The position numbers were made by a program, and so were the translations under genes. The notes below the pieces were generated by a model. It did no database searches, had not been told where the DNA came from, and was given only the letters and a program-made list of their open reading frames with translations. A stretch of 64,000 nucleotides of DNA from NCBI GenBank assembly GCA_023391415.1, contig JAEWAY010000013.1:1-64000 (forward strand), read 5' to 3'. Below, in pieces: positions 8,706-18,322 of the stretch (positions are counted from its first letter, which is position 1; every line of letters begins with the position of its first letter). Origin of the DNA: Bacteroidota bacterium (lineage in GTDB: Bacteria > Bacteroidota > Bacteroidia > Cytophagales > Cytophagaceae).

Positions 8706-9395
8706 ATGAATAGAATACTGATTGTAGAGGATGATCTTATTATAAGCAAAAATATTCAGGAGGCGTTGCTTTCCGAGCAGTTTGACCTTGAAGCCGCTTA
8801 CGATGGCGTCATGGCCGAAAAGCTTTTGAAAAGGGGCGGGTACGATTGTATTGTTATGGACATTAATCTGCCGCATAGAAATGGCTATGAGCTTTGCAGG
8901 ATGTTTCGCCAATACAATACCTCTACTCCCATATTGCTGCTGACCGCGTTTGACGAGCTGGAAGACAAGGTGCAAGGTTACGACAGTGGCGCGGATGACT
9001 ACCTTACCAAGCCGTTTTTTATGAAAGAATTGATCCTCCGGATTAATTCATTGATCAAGAGGAGCCGGCAGTTTTCTGTACAGGATGAAAGCGCTATACT
9101 GGTTTTTGAGGACATCGTCATTAATCAGCGTAAGAAATCAGTTCACAGAAATAATCAGGAGTTGGAGCTTACACCACGCGAATTCCAGATATTGTTGCGT
9201 TTGGTACGCGCGCGTGGAGAATTGGTGCTGAAAAAAGAACTTATCCGGGAAATTTGGGGTAGTTCTTTCGACGCCAATACCAATACAATTGAAGTATATA
9301 TCAATTTTTTGCGTAATAAAGTCGACAAGCCTTTCGCGGTGCCGCTGATCAAGACAAAAATCGGCTACGGGTATTATCTGGAAAGTGAAAAATGA
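8706..9395 (+). CDS. Response regulator, OmpR/PhoB family
   Basis: A 229-residue two-component regulator. The receiver domain has the acidic pair EDD at residues 8-10, the phosphoacceptor Asp52 in VMDINLP and Lys102 in LTKPF. The C-terminal winged helix (about 130-225) includes LTPREFQILLRLVRARG and IEVYINFLRNKVD. It overlaps the downstream kinase gene by 4 bp (ATGA), so the two are translationally coupled. The adjacent RND efflux genes make it a CusR/CzcR-like regulator, which is inferred from position. A PhoB-type direct repeat at 10769-10786 is its likely target. Confidence 0.93.
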   Translation: MNRILIVEDDLIISKNIQEALLSEQFDLEAAYDGVMAEKLLKRGGYDCIVMDINLPHRNGYELCRMFRQYNTSTPILLLTAFDELEDKVQGYDSGADDYLTKPFFMKELILRINSLIKRSRQFSVQDESAILVFEDIVINQRKKSVHRNNQELELTPREFQILLRLVRARGELVLKKELIREIWGSSFDANTNTIEVYINFLRNKVDKPFAVPLIKTKIGYGYYLESEK

Positions 9396-10756
9396 AGATC
9401 AACAAGAAAATAAGTATTTATTTTTCCGGATGTATTATCCCCACCATTGGGATTACCTTTCTTGTTATCTACAACCTGTTTTACGAATATCGGGAAGAAG
9501 AATTTCAGAAGCAGCAAAAAAAGAAAATTACCAGTACGCTGCGCTTCCTTACTGAAATCAAGCAGATCGACGACAACCTGATCCAGGCGATGGATAGCCT
9601 CACGATACATGATTTTTACGATGAGAAACTACTCATTTTCAATGAGCGCAAGGAGCTTATTTATTCGAGTATCGACGATACGCCCATTCCTGTCGCCCAG
9701 AAAATCCTTAATGAGCTTTCTGTCAATAAGCAATGGATTGAGACCAAAGAAAACCTGTACGATGTCATTGGGGTGTATGTAAACAACCGGGGCAACGAAT
9801 ACTATGGCATCAGCAAGGCTCTGGATAACTTCGGCTATTCAAAAATGAACTTCCTGAAGTATACGCTGCTCACTTCCTTCATAATGATATCGTTGCTGAT
9901 CATCGCCATCGCCTATTATCTTTCCAATAGAATCAGCTATTCGATCATTGATATCACCAATCAGATCAGAAAATATGACTTTGAGGGCGATTACAAGCCT
10001 ATATGGGCCGGAAAGAGCAACGATGAGATCGCTATCCTGGCCAGTGGGTTTAACCAGTTGCTGGAGCGGATGTACAACGCGTTTTCCTTTCAGAAACACG
10101 CTATACATCATATATCGCATGAGCTCAAGACCCCTATCGCGGTTTTGGTGTCCAATCTGGAACGAATAGAAAGGGAGTCCGACGCGCGTACAATTCTGAC
10201 TCTGATCAAGGATCAGAAGGAGGATACTAAAAATCTGGGCGATATGATCAACGCGCTACTTGAAATCGCCAAGGCGGACGCGGAAAATATGACGAAGGTC
10301 GGGCCGGTGAGAATCGACGATCTGGTATATGACGTAGTCGATGAACTTCGAATCCTGAATGAGGATTTTCAATTTGAAGTATCGATCAAAGGCGATATTG
10401 TCGAGGAGAAAGATCTGATCCTTATGGCCAACTACAGGCTGCTCAAGTCAGCGATGATGAATCTGGCAGCCAATTGTCTCCAATACAGTATCGATGAGAG
10501 GGCCCGGATTGTTATCACGCTTCACGAGCGGATCGTCGCGCTGGAGTTTATCAATCATGGACCTGTAATCACCGAGTCGGAAAAGCGGTTTCTTTTCCAA
10601 CATTTTTTCAGGGGAGGCAATAGCGCTGGCAAGCGCGGCTTTGGTCTGGGACTTGTTTTGATTAGTAAGATTGTCGGCCTCCATCGTGGCTCCATCCGTT
10701 ATGACAATCCTGATTCCGGCACTAATATTTTTACTATTCAACTTCCTTTAAGTTAA
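9392..10756 (+). CDS. Sensor histidine kinase
   Basis: A membrane kinase of 454 residues. An N-terminal transmembrane helix (about 8-30) and a second one (about 157-177) enclose a periplasmic sensor of roughly 125 residues. A HAMP-like linker follows, then the dimerisation helix with phosphoacceptor His243 in ISHELKTPIA, the N box MNLAANCLQYS and the G box GFGLGLVLI. The HisKA motif HExKTP matches group I kinases such as CusS. Its start overlaps the stop of the response regulator gene. Together with the pump downstream it most likely senses a metal ion in the periplasm. The sensor domain has few His or Cys residues, so the ligand is uncertain. Confidence 0.93.
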   Translation: MKINKKISIYFSGCIIPTIGITFLVIYNLFYEYREEEFQKQQKKKITSTLRFLTEIKQIDDNLIQAMDSLTIHDFYDEKLLIFNERKELIYSSIDDTPIPVAQKILNELSVNKQWIETKENLYDVIGVYVNNRGNEYYGISKALDNFGYSKMNFLKYTLLTSFIMISLLIIAIAYYLSNRISYSIIDITNQIRKYDFEGDYKPIWAGKSNDEIAILASGFNQLLERMYNAFSFQKHAIHHISHELKTPIAVLVSNLERIERESDARTILTLIKDQKEDTKNLGDMINALLEIAKADAENMTKVGPVRIDDLVYDVVDELRILNEDFQFEVSIKGDIVEEKDLILMANYRLLKSAMMNLAANCLQYSIDERARIVITLHERIVALEFINHGPVITESEKRFLFQHFFRGGNSAGKRGFGLGLVLISKIVGLHRGSIRYDNPDSGTNIFTIQLPLS

Positions 10757-10768
10757 AATTTATCCGCT

Positions 10769-10786
10769 TTAAGGCTTTTTTAAGGC
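10769..10786 (+). promoter_or_regulatory. Direct repeat TTAAGGC-N4-TTAAGGC, likely response-regulator operator
   Basis: Two identical 7-bp half sites are spaced by 4 bp, giving an 11-bp period. OmpR/PhoB-family regulators bind tandem half sites in this way on one DNA face. The repeat sits 49 bp before the outer-membrane component gene and just after the kinase stop. A TTTG at 10800-10803 lies downstream without a good -7 partner, as expected of an activator-dependent promoter. Confidence 0.55.
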
Positions 10787-10834
10787 CTTTTCGATGTATT
10801 TGGACTGTATATTCTATTATCGAAAACCAGATAC

Positions 10835-12130
10835 ATGAAAGGAATACTATCGCTGTGCTGTCTTCTGGCAGGCATGGTGTGCTATAGCGGATCGAGCGCG
10901 GGAGATACGCTCAGGCTCAGCCGTGAGCAATGCGAAGGGATTTTCCTGAAAGAAAACTTGTCCCTTATCGCCGAGCGTCTGAATATGGATCGGGCGAGGG
11001 CGCTCCGACTTCAGGCCAGCCTTTGGCCGAATCCTACGTTTAGTCTGGATCAGGTCAATTTCTGGGCCACGCCCGGGCAGTTGCAAGGAATGGATGGGAT
11101 TCCCCCGCTTTGGGGAAAATTTGGGCGGAATCAGGAGTTTTGCTCCGAACTGGAGCAGATGGTGCTTACCGCGGGAAAGCGAAAGAAACTGGTAGCGATC
11201 GAACAAGTATCGGTGGATATGGCGGGAGAGTACTTTGAGGAACTCCTTCGCGGACTTAAAATAGAGTTTCGCAAGTCCCTGACCGAATTACAATACCTGC
11301 AACAGTACAGAGAGATATACACCGATCAGGTTACTTCCCTTCAAACGCTGGTCAGAGCCTATTCCAATCAGATGGAAAAAGGCAATATCGGTCAAGGTGA
11401 GTATATACGACTGAAAGCCCTGTTGATGGAGATCAGCAAAGAGATCAACGAGGTAAGTCGGAAAATCAACCGGGCGAGGAGCGAGCTCGGGTCGCTGATG
11501 CGGCTGGAACCGACTATGGTGTTGGTTCTGAATGAAGAAGGCTTTGTTCCGGATCTGGACGCCATACGAGCGCTGAGCCTCGACGATATGCTGGATCGGG
11601 CGCGGGAAAACCGGCCGGATCTGAAAATCGCGCTACTGGAGGAGGATTATCACAAACGGGTATGGGAATACGAAAAGGCCAGAAAAATACCAGACCTCAC
11701 GCTCAGGGCGGCTTACGATCGGGGAGGAAACGCCATGCTCAATTTTATCGGATTTGGCTTTGCCATGGATCTCCCTTTTTTTAATCGCAATCAGGGTAAT
11801 ATCGAATATGCCCGAATTGGAATCGAGCAGTCCAAAATTCTGAGTGAGCGGAAGCGGCTCGGAATACAGAACAGCGTAGCGCTTTCTTACCAGAACCTGT
11901 TCGCGTCACTGGCCTTTTTTGAAACCATTGAGCCTGGCTATGAAACCAGCCTTGAGAGGCTGTTGGGTAGCTATACCCGCAATTTCGCTTCCCGAAACAT
12001 TGGCATGCTGGAATACATCGATTTTTTGAACGCGTATCTGGACAATAAGAAAATGATCATCGGATCGGGTAGGGAGGTCGGCGATCATCTGGAGGAACTA
12101 CGATATGAAATTGGCGACGATATATTCTGA
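10835..12130 (+). CDS. Outer-membrane efflux protein, TolC/CusC family
   Basis: This is the outer-membrane channel of a tripartite metal efflux pump. The 431-residue protein has an N-terminal signal sequence (MKGILSLCCLLAGMVCYSGSSAG) and two long helical repeats. The first holds LIAERLNMDRARALRLQASLWPNP and the second ENRPDLKIALLEEDYHKRVWEYE, both typical of outer-membrane factor repeats. It begins after the direct-repeat operator and is followed 46 bp later by the adaptor gene. The related CzcC proteins serve HME-type RND pumps. Confidence 0.92.
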   Translation: MKGILSLCCLLAGMVCYSGSSAGDTLRLSREQCEGIFLKENLSLIAERLNMDRARALRLQASLWPNPTFSLDQVNFWATPGQLQGMDGIPPLWGKFGRNQEFCSELEQMVLTAGKRKKLVAIEQVSVDMAGEYFEELLRGLKIEFRKSLTELQYLQQYREIYTDQVTSLQTLVRAYSNQMEKGNIGQGEYIRLKALLMEISKEINEVSRKINRARSELGSLMRLEPTMVLVLNEEGFVPDLDAIRALSLDDMLDRARENRPDLKIALLEEDYHKRVWEYEKARKIPDLTLRAAYDRGGNAMLNFIGFGFAMDLPFFNRNQGNIEYARIGIEQSKILSERKRLGIQNSVALSYQNLFASLAFFETIEPGYETSLERLLGSYTRNFASRNIGMLEYIDFLNAYLDNKKMIIGSGREVGDHLEELRYEIGDDIF

Positions 12131-12176
12131 GATAAGCATAAGAAACTTGATTGTACAAAATGAAACTGGGTATCAA

Positions 12177-13286
12177 ATGAAAGTATATACTATGTTGGCG
12201 GTATCACTGCTGCTGCTCGCCTTGTCATCTTGCAGACAGCGGACTGGTCCCGAAAAAGCGGAAGTCCCGGCGCGAAAGCATTATTGCCTTGACAAAATAT
12301 TCAAACAACGGGCGAGCTTTGACTCTTGCGTCATAAAGCCGGTGAGTGAAGGGATTCCCCTTACGGGTATTGTAGAGAGCAATCCGGATAAAGTGATCAA
12401 TTTTCAGAGCCTGGTCGACGGAGTTATCGCCAATACCTATTTCTCGCTGGGCGATATGGTGTCTAAAGGACAGTTGCTGGCGGATCTGAGGAGTACCGAA
12501 CTAAATAATCTGCAATCGGAACGAAAGACGCTGGAGGCGCGTATACGGGTGACCGAACGCAACCTGCAATCTGTAAAATCGATGTTTGAAGACGGCATCG
12601 CTTCCCGGAAAGATCTGCTGGAAGCCGAAAGTGAGCTGACCATCAGTGAAGCGCAACTGGAAAAGGTAACCGCGATCCTGTCGCTGTACAGCGCGAGCTC
12701 GGACCGGGGAGTCTTTCAGATCAAGGCGCCCGCTTCCGGTATCATTACTTCCAAAAACATGATTCCGGGCATGCAGATTTCCGCCGGAGGAGGAACGCTT
12801 TTTACGATTTCGGATCTGAGCGAGGTCTGGGTGTTGCTCAACATATACGCGGGCAATGTGGCGCTGATCGAACCCGGCCTTGATGTGGAGATTAAGACAT
12901 TGTCGTATCCGGATGAGGTGTTTATCGGGAAGATTGGAGCGCTTTCGCAAGTATTCGATAGTGAAGAAAGGGTCATGAAGGCCAGGGTAGTCATGAAAAA
13001 TGAACGATACAGGCTCAAGCCGGGGATGCTTACCGACGTGACGGCTTTGAGACGCGAGGATACGCGGGCTATATCCATCCCGACCAGCGCCCTGATTTTT
13101 GACGACAATCATCATTTTGTAGTAGTACACAAAGACGACTGTGACCTGGAGATCAGGCCTGTAGATATTCTCTCTAAAAGCAATGGTACGGCCTTTATCT
13201 CTAAAGGGCTTAATGAAAACGAGCGGATAGTTTCACGAAATCAGTTGCTTATCTATGAGCAGATCAAAAGTTTCCATACCAATTAA
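12177..13286 (+). CDS. Efflux RND transporter periplasmic adaptor (lipoprotein), CzcB/CusB type
   Basis: This is the membrane fusion protein that joins the RND pump to the outer-membrane channel. I start it at the ATG giving MKVYTMLAVSLLLLALSSC, because this yields a lipobox with Cys19; an in-frame ATG at 12105 overlaps the upstream gene and would bury it. The 369 residues contain a split biotinyl-lipoyl domain (VDGVIANTYFSLGDMVSKGQ and KAPASGIITSKNMIPGMQIS), a helical hairpin between the halves (about 100-165) and a beta-barrel region. No His-rich metal-binding tail is visible. It ends 6 bp before the pump gene. Confidence 0.92.
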   Translation: MKVYTMLAVSLLLLALSSCRQRTGPEKAEVPARKHYCLDKIFKQRASFDSCVIKPVSEGIPLTGIVESNPDKVINFQSLVDGVIANTYFSLGDMVSKGQLLADLRSTELNNLQSERKTLEARIRVTERNLQSVKSMFEDGIASRKDLLEAESELTISEAQLEKVTAILSLYSASSDRGVFQIKAPASGIITSKNMIPGMQISAGGGTLFTISDLSEVWVLLNIYAGNVALIEPGLDVEIKTLSYPDEVFIGKIGALSQVFDSEERVMKARVVMKNERYRLKPGMLTDVTALRREDTRAISIPTSALIFDDNHHFVVVHKDDCDLEIRPVDILSKSNGTAFISKGLNENERIVSRNQLLIYEQIKSFHTN

Positions 13287-13292
13287 CAGCAT

Positions 13293-16200
13293 ATGCAAAA
13301 GTTTATTCAGTGCATAGTCGCGTTTTCATTAAAGAATTCGATCATTGTGTTTTTTCTCACCGCCGTGTTGCTGGTCGTGGGGGTGATCAGTTATATACAT
13401 ACGCCTATTGAGGCTTTCCCCGATGTGACCAATACCAGGGCGCGTATCATTACACAATGGCCTGGCCGGAGCGCGGAAGAGGTGGAAAAATTCGTTACCC
13501 TTCCCATTTCCAAGGTAGTCAATACCATTCCTCGCAAGTCGCAAGTTCGCTCCATTTCCCTGTTTGGGCTTTCCGTGGTCACGGTTATTTTCGAAGACGA
13601 TGTCGACGACTTTTACGCGCAGCAATACGCCGCCAATCGTTTGCAGGGAGTCGATCTTCCCGCCGGCGCGGAGGCGGCTATCGAGCCGCCCTATGGAGCT
13701 ACCGGCGAAATCTTCCGGTATGTCGTCAAGAGTGAACGACCCATCAAAGAAATTACGGCCCTACACGACTGGGTGATCGAGCGCGAGCTAGTTTCCGTGT
13801 CGGGAGTAGCTGATGTGGTCAGTTTTGGAGGAGAGGAAAAAATATATGAGATCAAGATCAATCCGACCGAGCTGGCCAATTATGACTTGTCGCCGCTAAC
13901 CGTGTTTGAGGCTGTATCAAAAAGCAATATCAACGTAGGGGGCGACATCATTGATCAGGGAAGCCAGGCTTATGTGGTGAGAGGAGTAGGACTGCTTGAG
14001 CGGCTGGAAGATATTGAAAATATATTGATTGAAGTAAGAGGCTCGACACCGATTATGGTAAAGCATGTCGCGGAGGTCAAGGTGGGCGCCAAACCGCGTC
14101 TGGGTCATGTGGGACTCCAGGACGACGAGGATCTCGTAGAGGGTATCGTGATCATGCTCAGAGGAGAAAATCCCGGAGAGGTAATTGATCGGCTTAAGGA
14201 GCGGATAGCGGATCTCAATGACCGTATTTTGCCTCAGGATGTCAGGATCGAACCCTTCATAGACCGTACTGAGCTGGTCGACGCGACAGTAAGCACTGTG
14301 ACCAAAAACATCGTGGAGGGAGTGATATTGGTCTCGGTAATCGTTTTCATATTTCTGTTCAATTGGCGTACTACTGTTATAGTCGCTTCAGTCATACCAT
14401 TATCCTTCCTGTTCGCGATCGTGATGCTTCGCGTACAGGGTTTGCCGGCAAACCTTATTTCCATGGGCGCTATTGATTTCGGCCTCTTGTTGGAAGGGAC
14501 GCTGGTCATTGTAGAAACGGTTTTCGTCGCGATGGAAAAACGGGCTCATCAACTGGGCATGCGAAAGTTTAACGCGATCAGCAAGCTGGGACTTATTAAG
14601 AAAAGCGCCGGAAGTGTCGCCTCGTACATCGTTTTCGCGCAGATTATCCTTATTGTCGCGCTTTTGCCGATATTCTCCTTTCAGAAGGTAGAAGGAAAGA
14701 TGTTTTCCCCACTCGCCTTCACATTAGGCTACGCGTTGCTGGGGTCGCTGTTGTTGAGTATTACCTATGTTCCAGCCATGTGCAAGGTCATGCTGACCAA
14801 AAACGTGCGTGAAAGAGAGAATTTCATAGCCCGCGTGTTTCGTACCGGCCTGTTTCGCCTTTTCCTCTGGAGCAATAAATACCGAAAAGCGACGGTCTAT
14901 GGTTTTCTTGGACTTTTGCTGGTTTGCGTCGCGCGGTTTATGTTTTATGGCTCCGAGTTTATCCCCAAGCTCAATGAGGGCGCTATCTATGTGAGAGCGA
15001 CATTGCCCAATAGCGTCAATCTGGAGGAATCTGTCAGGCTTGGCAAGGAGATGAAGGCCCAGTTGCGGGAGTTTGACGAAGTGAAGTTTGTGCTGAATCA
15101 GACGGGAAGGCCCAATGACGGGACGGATCCAACCGGTTTTTTCAATATTGAATTTCATATACAGTTATATCCGGAGAAGGAATGGAAACGGTCCATCAAA
15201 AAGGACGCGTTGCTGGACGAGATGCGCAAAAAACTGGAAATCTATCCAGGTATCATCTTTGGTTTTAGTCAGCCTATCCAGGATAATGTGGAAGAGTACG
15301 TGGCCGGGGTGAAAAGCTCGCTGGTAGTCAAAATCTTTGGAGACGACCTGTTTGAGCTGGAGGAATACGCTGATCAGGTGGCGGGCGTACTACGGCATGT
15401 GAAAGGTATTGAAGATTTGAATGTGTATCGCAATATAGGTTTACCGGAATTGAGAATTCAGTTACATGACCATAAGTTGTCTCGTTACGCGGTAGATATC
15501 GCCGACGCCCAGGCTGTCATCGAAATGGCTATTGGCGGGAGGGCCGCTACCCAATTTTATGAAAATGAGCGGATGTTTGATGTGCGGCTCCGTTTTTCTA
15601 AAGAATATCGGGATACAGATACCAAAATAGGAGAGATCCTTATTCCGACTAAAGACGGAAAACGGGTTCCGTTAAAGGAAATCGCGACCATTGGTTTTCA
15701 TACCGGCCCGGCATTTATATACAGAGAGGGTAGCAGCCGGTATATCGCTATCGGGTTCAGCGTGGAAGGCCGGGATTTGGGAAGTACCATCACGGAAGCC
15801 AGGGAAAAGGTAAACGCCCAGATTCAGTTTCCGGAAAATACCAGAATGGAATGGGCCGGGGAGTTTGAAAGCAAGGAAAGAGCCGGACGCCAGTTGGCGG
15901 TTATTGTACCGGCGGTTCTTCTGCTTATATTGTTTTTGCTTTACTTCAACTTTGGTACTGTGCGGGATACGCTGATCGCGGCGGGTACTATACCATTCGC
16001 CTTTATAGGAGGCTTTATATCTCTTTGGGTCACACAGACCATTTTTGGTATCTCGGCGGGAATCGCCTTCATCATCCTGTTTGGGGTAAATACCATCAAT
16101 AGTATCATTCTGATCGCGGTCATGAGGGAGAATTTGCAGCGTAGAATGTCGCTCGTCGAGGCCATATCCAATGGCGTATACAGCCGAATCAGGCCGATCG

Positions 16201-16382
16201 TCATGATCGCGCTCATGGGTTCCATGGGTTTGTTGCCGGCCGCTTTGTCTACCGGTATGGGATCAGAGATCCAGAAGCCGCTGGCGATTATGATTGTGGG
16301 TGGGCTTTTGATTTGTATGGTATTGTCCCTGACGGTATTGCCTCAGATGTTTTATCTGGCATACCGGAAGAAGAAACGATAA
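13293..16382 (+). CDS. Heavy-metal efflux RND transporter, CzcA/CusA family
   Basis: This is the proton-driven inner-membrane pump that exports metal cations. The 1029 residues show the RND layout: one helix near 12-32, a large periplasmic domain, helices 2-6 (about 335-520), a second periplasmic domain (about 545-860) and helices 7-12 to the end. HME-type landmarks are AFPDVTNTRARIITQWPG near the N-terminus and NQTGRPNDGTDPTGFFN in the second loop. The helix-4 motif reads DFGLLLEGTLVIVE, so Asp395 and Glu408 are kept but the usual second Asp is Glu401. The exported metal cannot be assigned with confidence. The gene closes the pump operon, followed by a strong terminator. Confidence 0.95.
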   Translation: MQKFIQCIVAFSLKNSIIVFFLTAVLLVVGVISYIHTPIEAFPDVTNTRARIITQWPGRSAEEVEKFVTLPISKVVNTIPRKSQVRSISLFGLSVVTVIFEDDVDDFYAQQYAANRLQGVDLPAGAEAAIEPPYGATGEIFRYVVKSERPIKEITALHDWVIERELVSVSGVADVVSFGGEEKIYEIKINPTELANYDLSPLTVFEAVSKSNINVGGDIIDQGSQAYVVRGVGLLERLEDIENILIEVRGSTPIMVKHVAEVKVGAKPRLGHVGLQDDEDLVEGIVIMLRGENPGEVIDRLKERIADLNDRILPQDVRIEPFIDRTELVDATVSTVTKNIVEGVILVSVIVFIFLFNWRTTVIVASVIPLSFLFAIVMLRVQGLPANLISMGAIDFGLLLEGTLVIVETVFVAMEKRAHQLGMRKFNAISKLGLIKKSAGSVASYIVFAQIILIVALLPIFSFQKVEGKMFSPLAFTLGYALLGSLLLSITYVPAMCKVMLTKNVRERENFIARVFRTGLFRLFLWSNKYRKATVYGFLGLLLVCVARFMFYGSEFIPKLNEGAIYVRATLPNSVNLEESVRLGKEMKAQLREFDEVKFVLNQTGRPNDGTDPTGFFNIEFHIQLYPEKEWKRSIKKDALLDEMRKKLEIYPGIIFGFSQPIQDNVEEYVAGVKSSLVVKIFGDDLFELEEYADQVAGVLRHVKGIEDLNVYRNIGLPELRIQLHDHKLSRYAVDIADAQAVIEMAIGGRAATQFYENERMFDVRLRFSKEYRDTDTKIGEILIPTKDGKRVPLKEIATIGFHTGPAFIYREGSSRYIAIGFSVEGRDLGSTITEAREKVNAQIQFPENTRMEWAGEFESKERAGRQLAVIVPAVLLLILFLLYFNFGTVRDTLIAAGTIPFAFIGGFISLWVTQTIFGISAGIAFIILFGVNTINSIILIAVMRENLQRRMSLVEAISNGVYSRIRPIVMIALMGSMGLLPAALSTGMGSEIQKPLAIMIVGGLLICMVLSLTVLPQMFYLAYRKKKR

Positions 16383-16410
16383 GTCCGGGTTTTTAGATGT
16401 TTTAGTTTTA

Positions 16411-16445
16411 AGTGTCCCGATCGTACTCGGGACGCTTCTTTTATA
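16411..16445 (+). terminator. Intrinsic terminator of the efflux operon
   Basis: An 11-bp stem (AAGTGTCCCGA/TCGGGACGCTT, one G:T pair) is followed by CTTTTA. It lies 29 bp after the RND gene stop and touches the end of the convergent oxidoreductase gene. Confidence 0.85.
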
Positions 16446-17757
16446 CCGCTACCTTCGCCCATTTTTTTCCCGCCTTCATTCCGTTTTTTTCAAGAATCAT
16501 GGTGGCCGCCTGCCAGCCCGAAAGCGCCGCGGCGCCCGCGTGCTCTCCCGGTGGATATGCGCTGTTGCCTACATGATACAAGTCTTTGTCCGGATCGTAA
16601 ATAGGAGGTTTTTCATAGTTTTCTGGCAGAATATACCTGAGTTGTTGACTGGAAACCCCATAAAGAGCCTTGAAAGTCGATGGAGAAACCAGTTTGTGAA
16701 ACAAAACGGCGTCTTGAAATCCGGGTATGTGTTCTTCTATCCTGTTGTATATGTAACGGATGGTTTCCTGTTCCGTCAGCTCGTCGTAATCCATCAGTCC
16801 CCGGGGCGCGAGAAAATATACGTTGACCGTAACGTAATCTTCTTTTTCACTCAGCAGACTTTTTACCACATGAAACCCAAACGTGTGGGGACGCGCCCCC
16901 TGATCGAGCCGGGTAAGCCAGTAGTCGACTCCTTCCGGCATGATAGTGAGTGTCGTAAAAATCCGGGGAAAGCGTATATTTTTTCGCAAAGCGACATGAA
17001 GTACGTTGATATGCAGCGATTCTTTGTAATCGCTTGGGTAAAGATCCCACCGCGGGATACTGCTGATTACTTCATCCGCGATCCATACACCCTTGTTGGT
17101 GACTATTCGCTTATAATCAGAATATTGTCGGATGTCCAGCGCTTTTGTATCATATACGATGGTCCCCCCTCGTTTCGTAAATACCTCGGCCATTGTGTTC
17201 ATCATCTTTCCCGGACCACCTACGGGGACGACCGTTTTTTCGTATCCATAACCGTACCTATTGGAAAAGTTTTCCCGCAATATCCGGAGCGATACATCCG
17301 CGGGAGCCATTGTCAACGCGTAGGACAAGATGGCCAACAGGTCTTTGAACCAGGAAGACTGTATTTTTGTATCGATCAGCTCAGCCAGGTTTTCATGAGT
17401 ATTATTTCGGATAGCGTATATGGCCCGGGTCAGATCGGGAAGGTAGGGCAGCAGAGTGAGCGCGAGCCGTGAAGAGTTTAGGGTGAGCGACCTGTCGCCT
17501 ACGTGAAAAATCAGTTTTGATGGAATGAACTTTACAGGAATTCGCAGGCTTGTAAAAATCTTTTGCAGACCATTGCCAAAGTCGTTACAAGCTTTGACAA
17601 ACTCATATCCACCAATATGGACGCTGCCGCAAAGCCCGCCTGGCTGGTGATCCTGTTCAACGATAAGTACTTTTTGACCTTCTTTTTGCAATTTCAGCGC
17701 GGCGGTAAGTCCCGCTAAGCCGGCGCCAATGACAATAACAGAATAGGATCCTCGCAT
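16441..17757 (-). CDS. FAD-dependent oxidoreductase, CrtI/phytoene desaturase-like
   Basis: This 438-residue flavoprotein has an N-terminal Rossmann dinucleotide motif (VIGAGLAGLTAALKLQKEG, residues 10-28) followed by the acidic ribose-binding VEQD and GGLCGS. It matches the carotenoid desaturase/retinol saturase superfamily. The C-terminal flavin-binding segment LYHVGNSAYPPGEHAGAAALSG is also typical. No carotenoid genes (crtB, crtY) lie nearby, so the substrate is unknown. It converges on the efflux operon and its stop lies inside the shared terminator region. Confidence 0.85.
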   Translation of the reverse strand: MRGSYSVIVIGAGLAGLTAALKLQKEGQKVLIVEQDHQPGGLCGSVHIGGYEFVKACNDFGNGLQKIFTSLRIPVKFIPSKLIFHVGDRSLTLNSSRLALTLLPYLPDLTRAIYAIRNNTHENLAELIDTKIQSSWFKDLLAILSYALTMAPADVSLRILRENFSNRYGYGYEKTVVPVGGPGKMMNTMAEVFTKRGGTIVYDTKALDIRQYSDYKRIVTNKGVWIADEVISSIPRWDLYPSDYKESLHINVLHVALRKNIRFPRIFTTLTIMPEGVDYWLTRLDQGARPHTFGFHVVKSLLSEKEDYVTVNVYFLAPRGLMDYDELTEQETIRYIYNRIEEHIPGFQDAVLFHKLVSPSTFKALYGVSSQQLRYILPENYEKPPIYDPDKDLYHVGNSAYPPGEHAGAAALSGWQAATMILEKNGMKAGKKWAKVAV

Positions 17758-18322
17758 AAAATCAGTATACTAAAATGATAATCTTTTCATAATCGCCAAG
17801 GAGTGGTTCTTTCCGACGAATAAGGAGTTTCGTCAGACTTTAATCAGGGTTATAAACCCTCACAGGGGTAAAATGTTTATCTGGGGAAGAATTTTTGGCT
17901 ATAAACGTGGTTTAGAGCCAAAAATCTCCAAAATGGCAGAGCTTCGTATACCAAAAGGTAGCCTAACGGTTCGGTACTTGTCCTTTTATTTCTTCCGCGA
18001 TACCAGCCAATTCGTCTATCTCCGGTATCAAGACTTTTCGGAGATGTATTCTTTTAATTCCACGTTCAGTTGAGCTTCCCGACTTCGTTCGTCCGGATGA
18101 CTATATAGGCCGGATTGGTTTTTTCTCTTGCGCGAGGCCAGGCTGACCATATGTTTTCTGAATCTCCTCCTCATTGTCTACTTCACATTAGTTCGTATAA
18201 GAATAAGTTGTTTAGAGGCCGTCTTGTTTGGTCATAGGTATCGAGGGAGAAGGGAAACTTAAATCGCTGCCGGCTGGTTTTTTAGATAAGAGGGGTTATA
18301 ACAAAAAAAAGAGGAAAGAGTT
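17758..18322. other. Intergenic region, 565 bp
   Basis: No convincing gene is seen; a 66-codon plus-strand frame at 17873-18073 has no family features. Three inverted repeats are present: GACGAA/TTCGTC (17815-17834), AGGGTT/AACCCT (17846-17860), and a 15-bp imperfect repeat TTTTTGGCTaTAAAC/GTTTAgAGCCAAAAA (17892-17924). None carries a clean T tract outside its stem. Confidence 0.45.

Noticed and set aside
16540..17472. A 310-codon plus-strand open frame
   Set aside because: It is antisense to the FAD-dependent oxidoreductase, which has clear motifs; the frame has no recognisable domain.
17892..17924. A 15-bp imperfect inverted repeat
   Set aside because: It lacks a T tract outside the stem, has no gene ending at it, and no known regulator site matches; kept only as a note in the gap entry.
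17873..18073. A 66-codon plus-strand frame
   Set aside because: It has no homology cue, contains a long palindrome and uses atypical codons.
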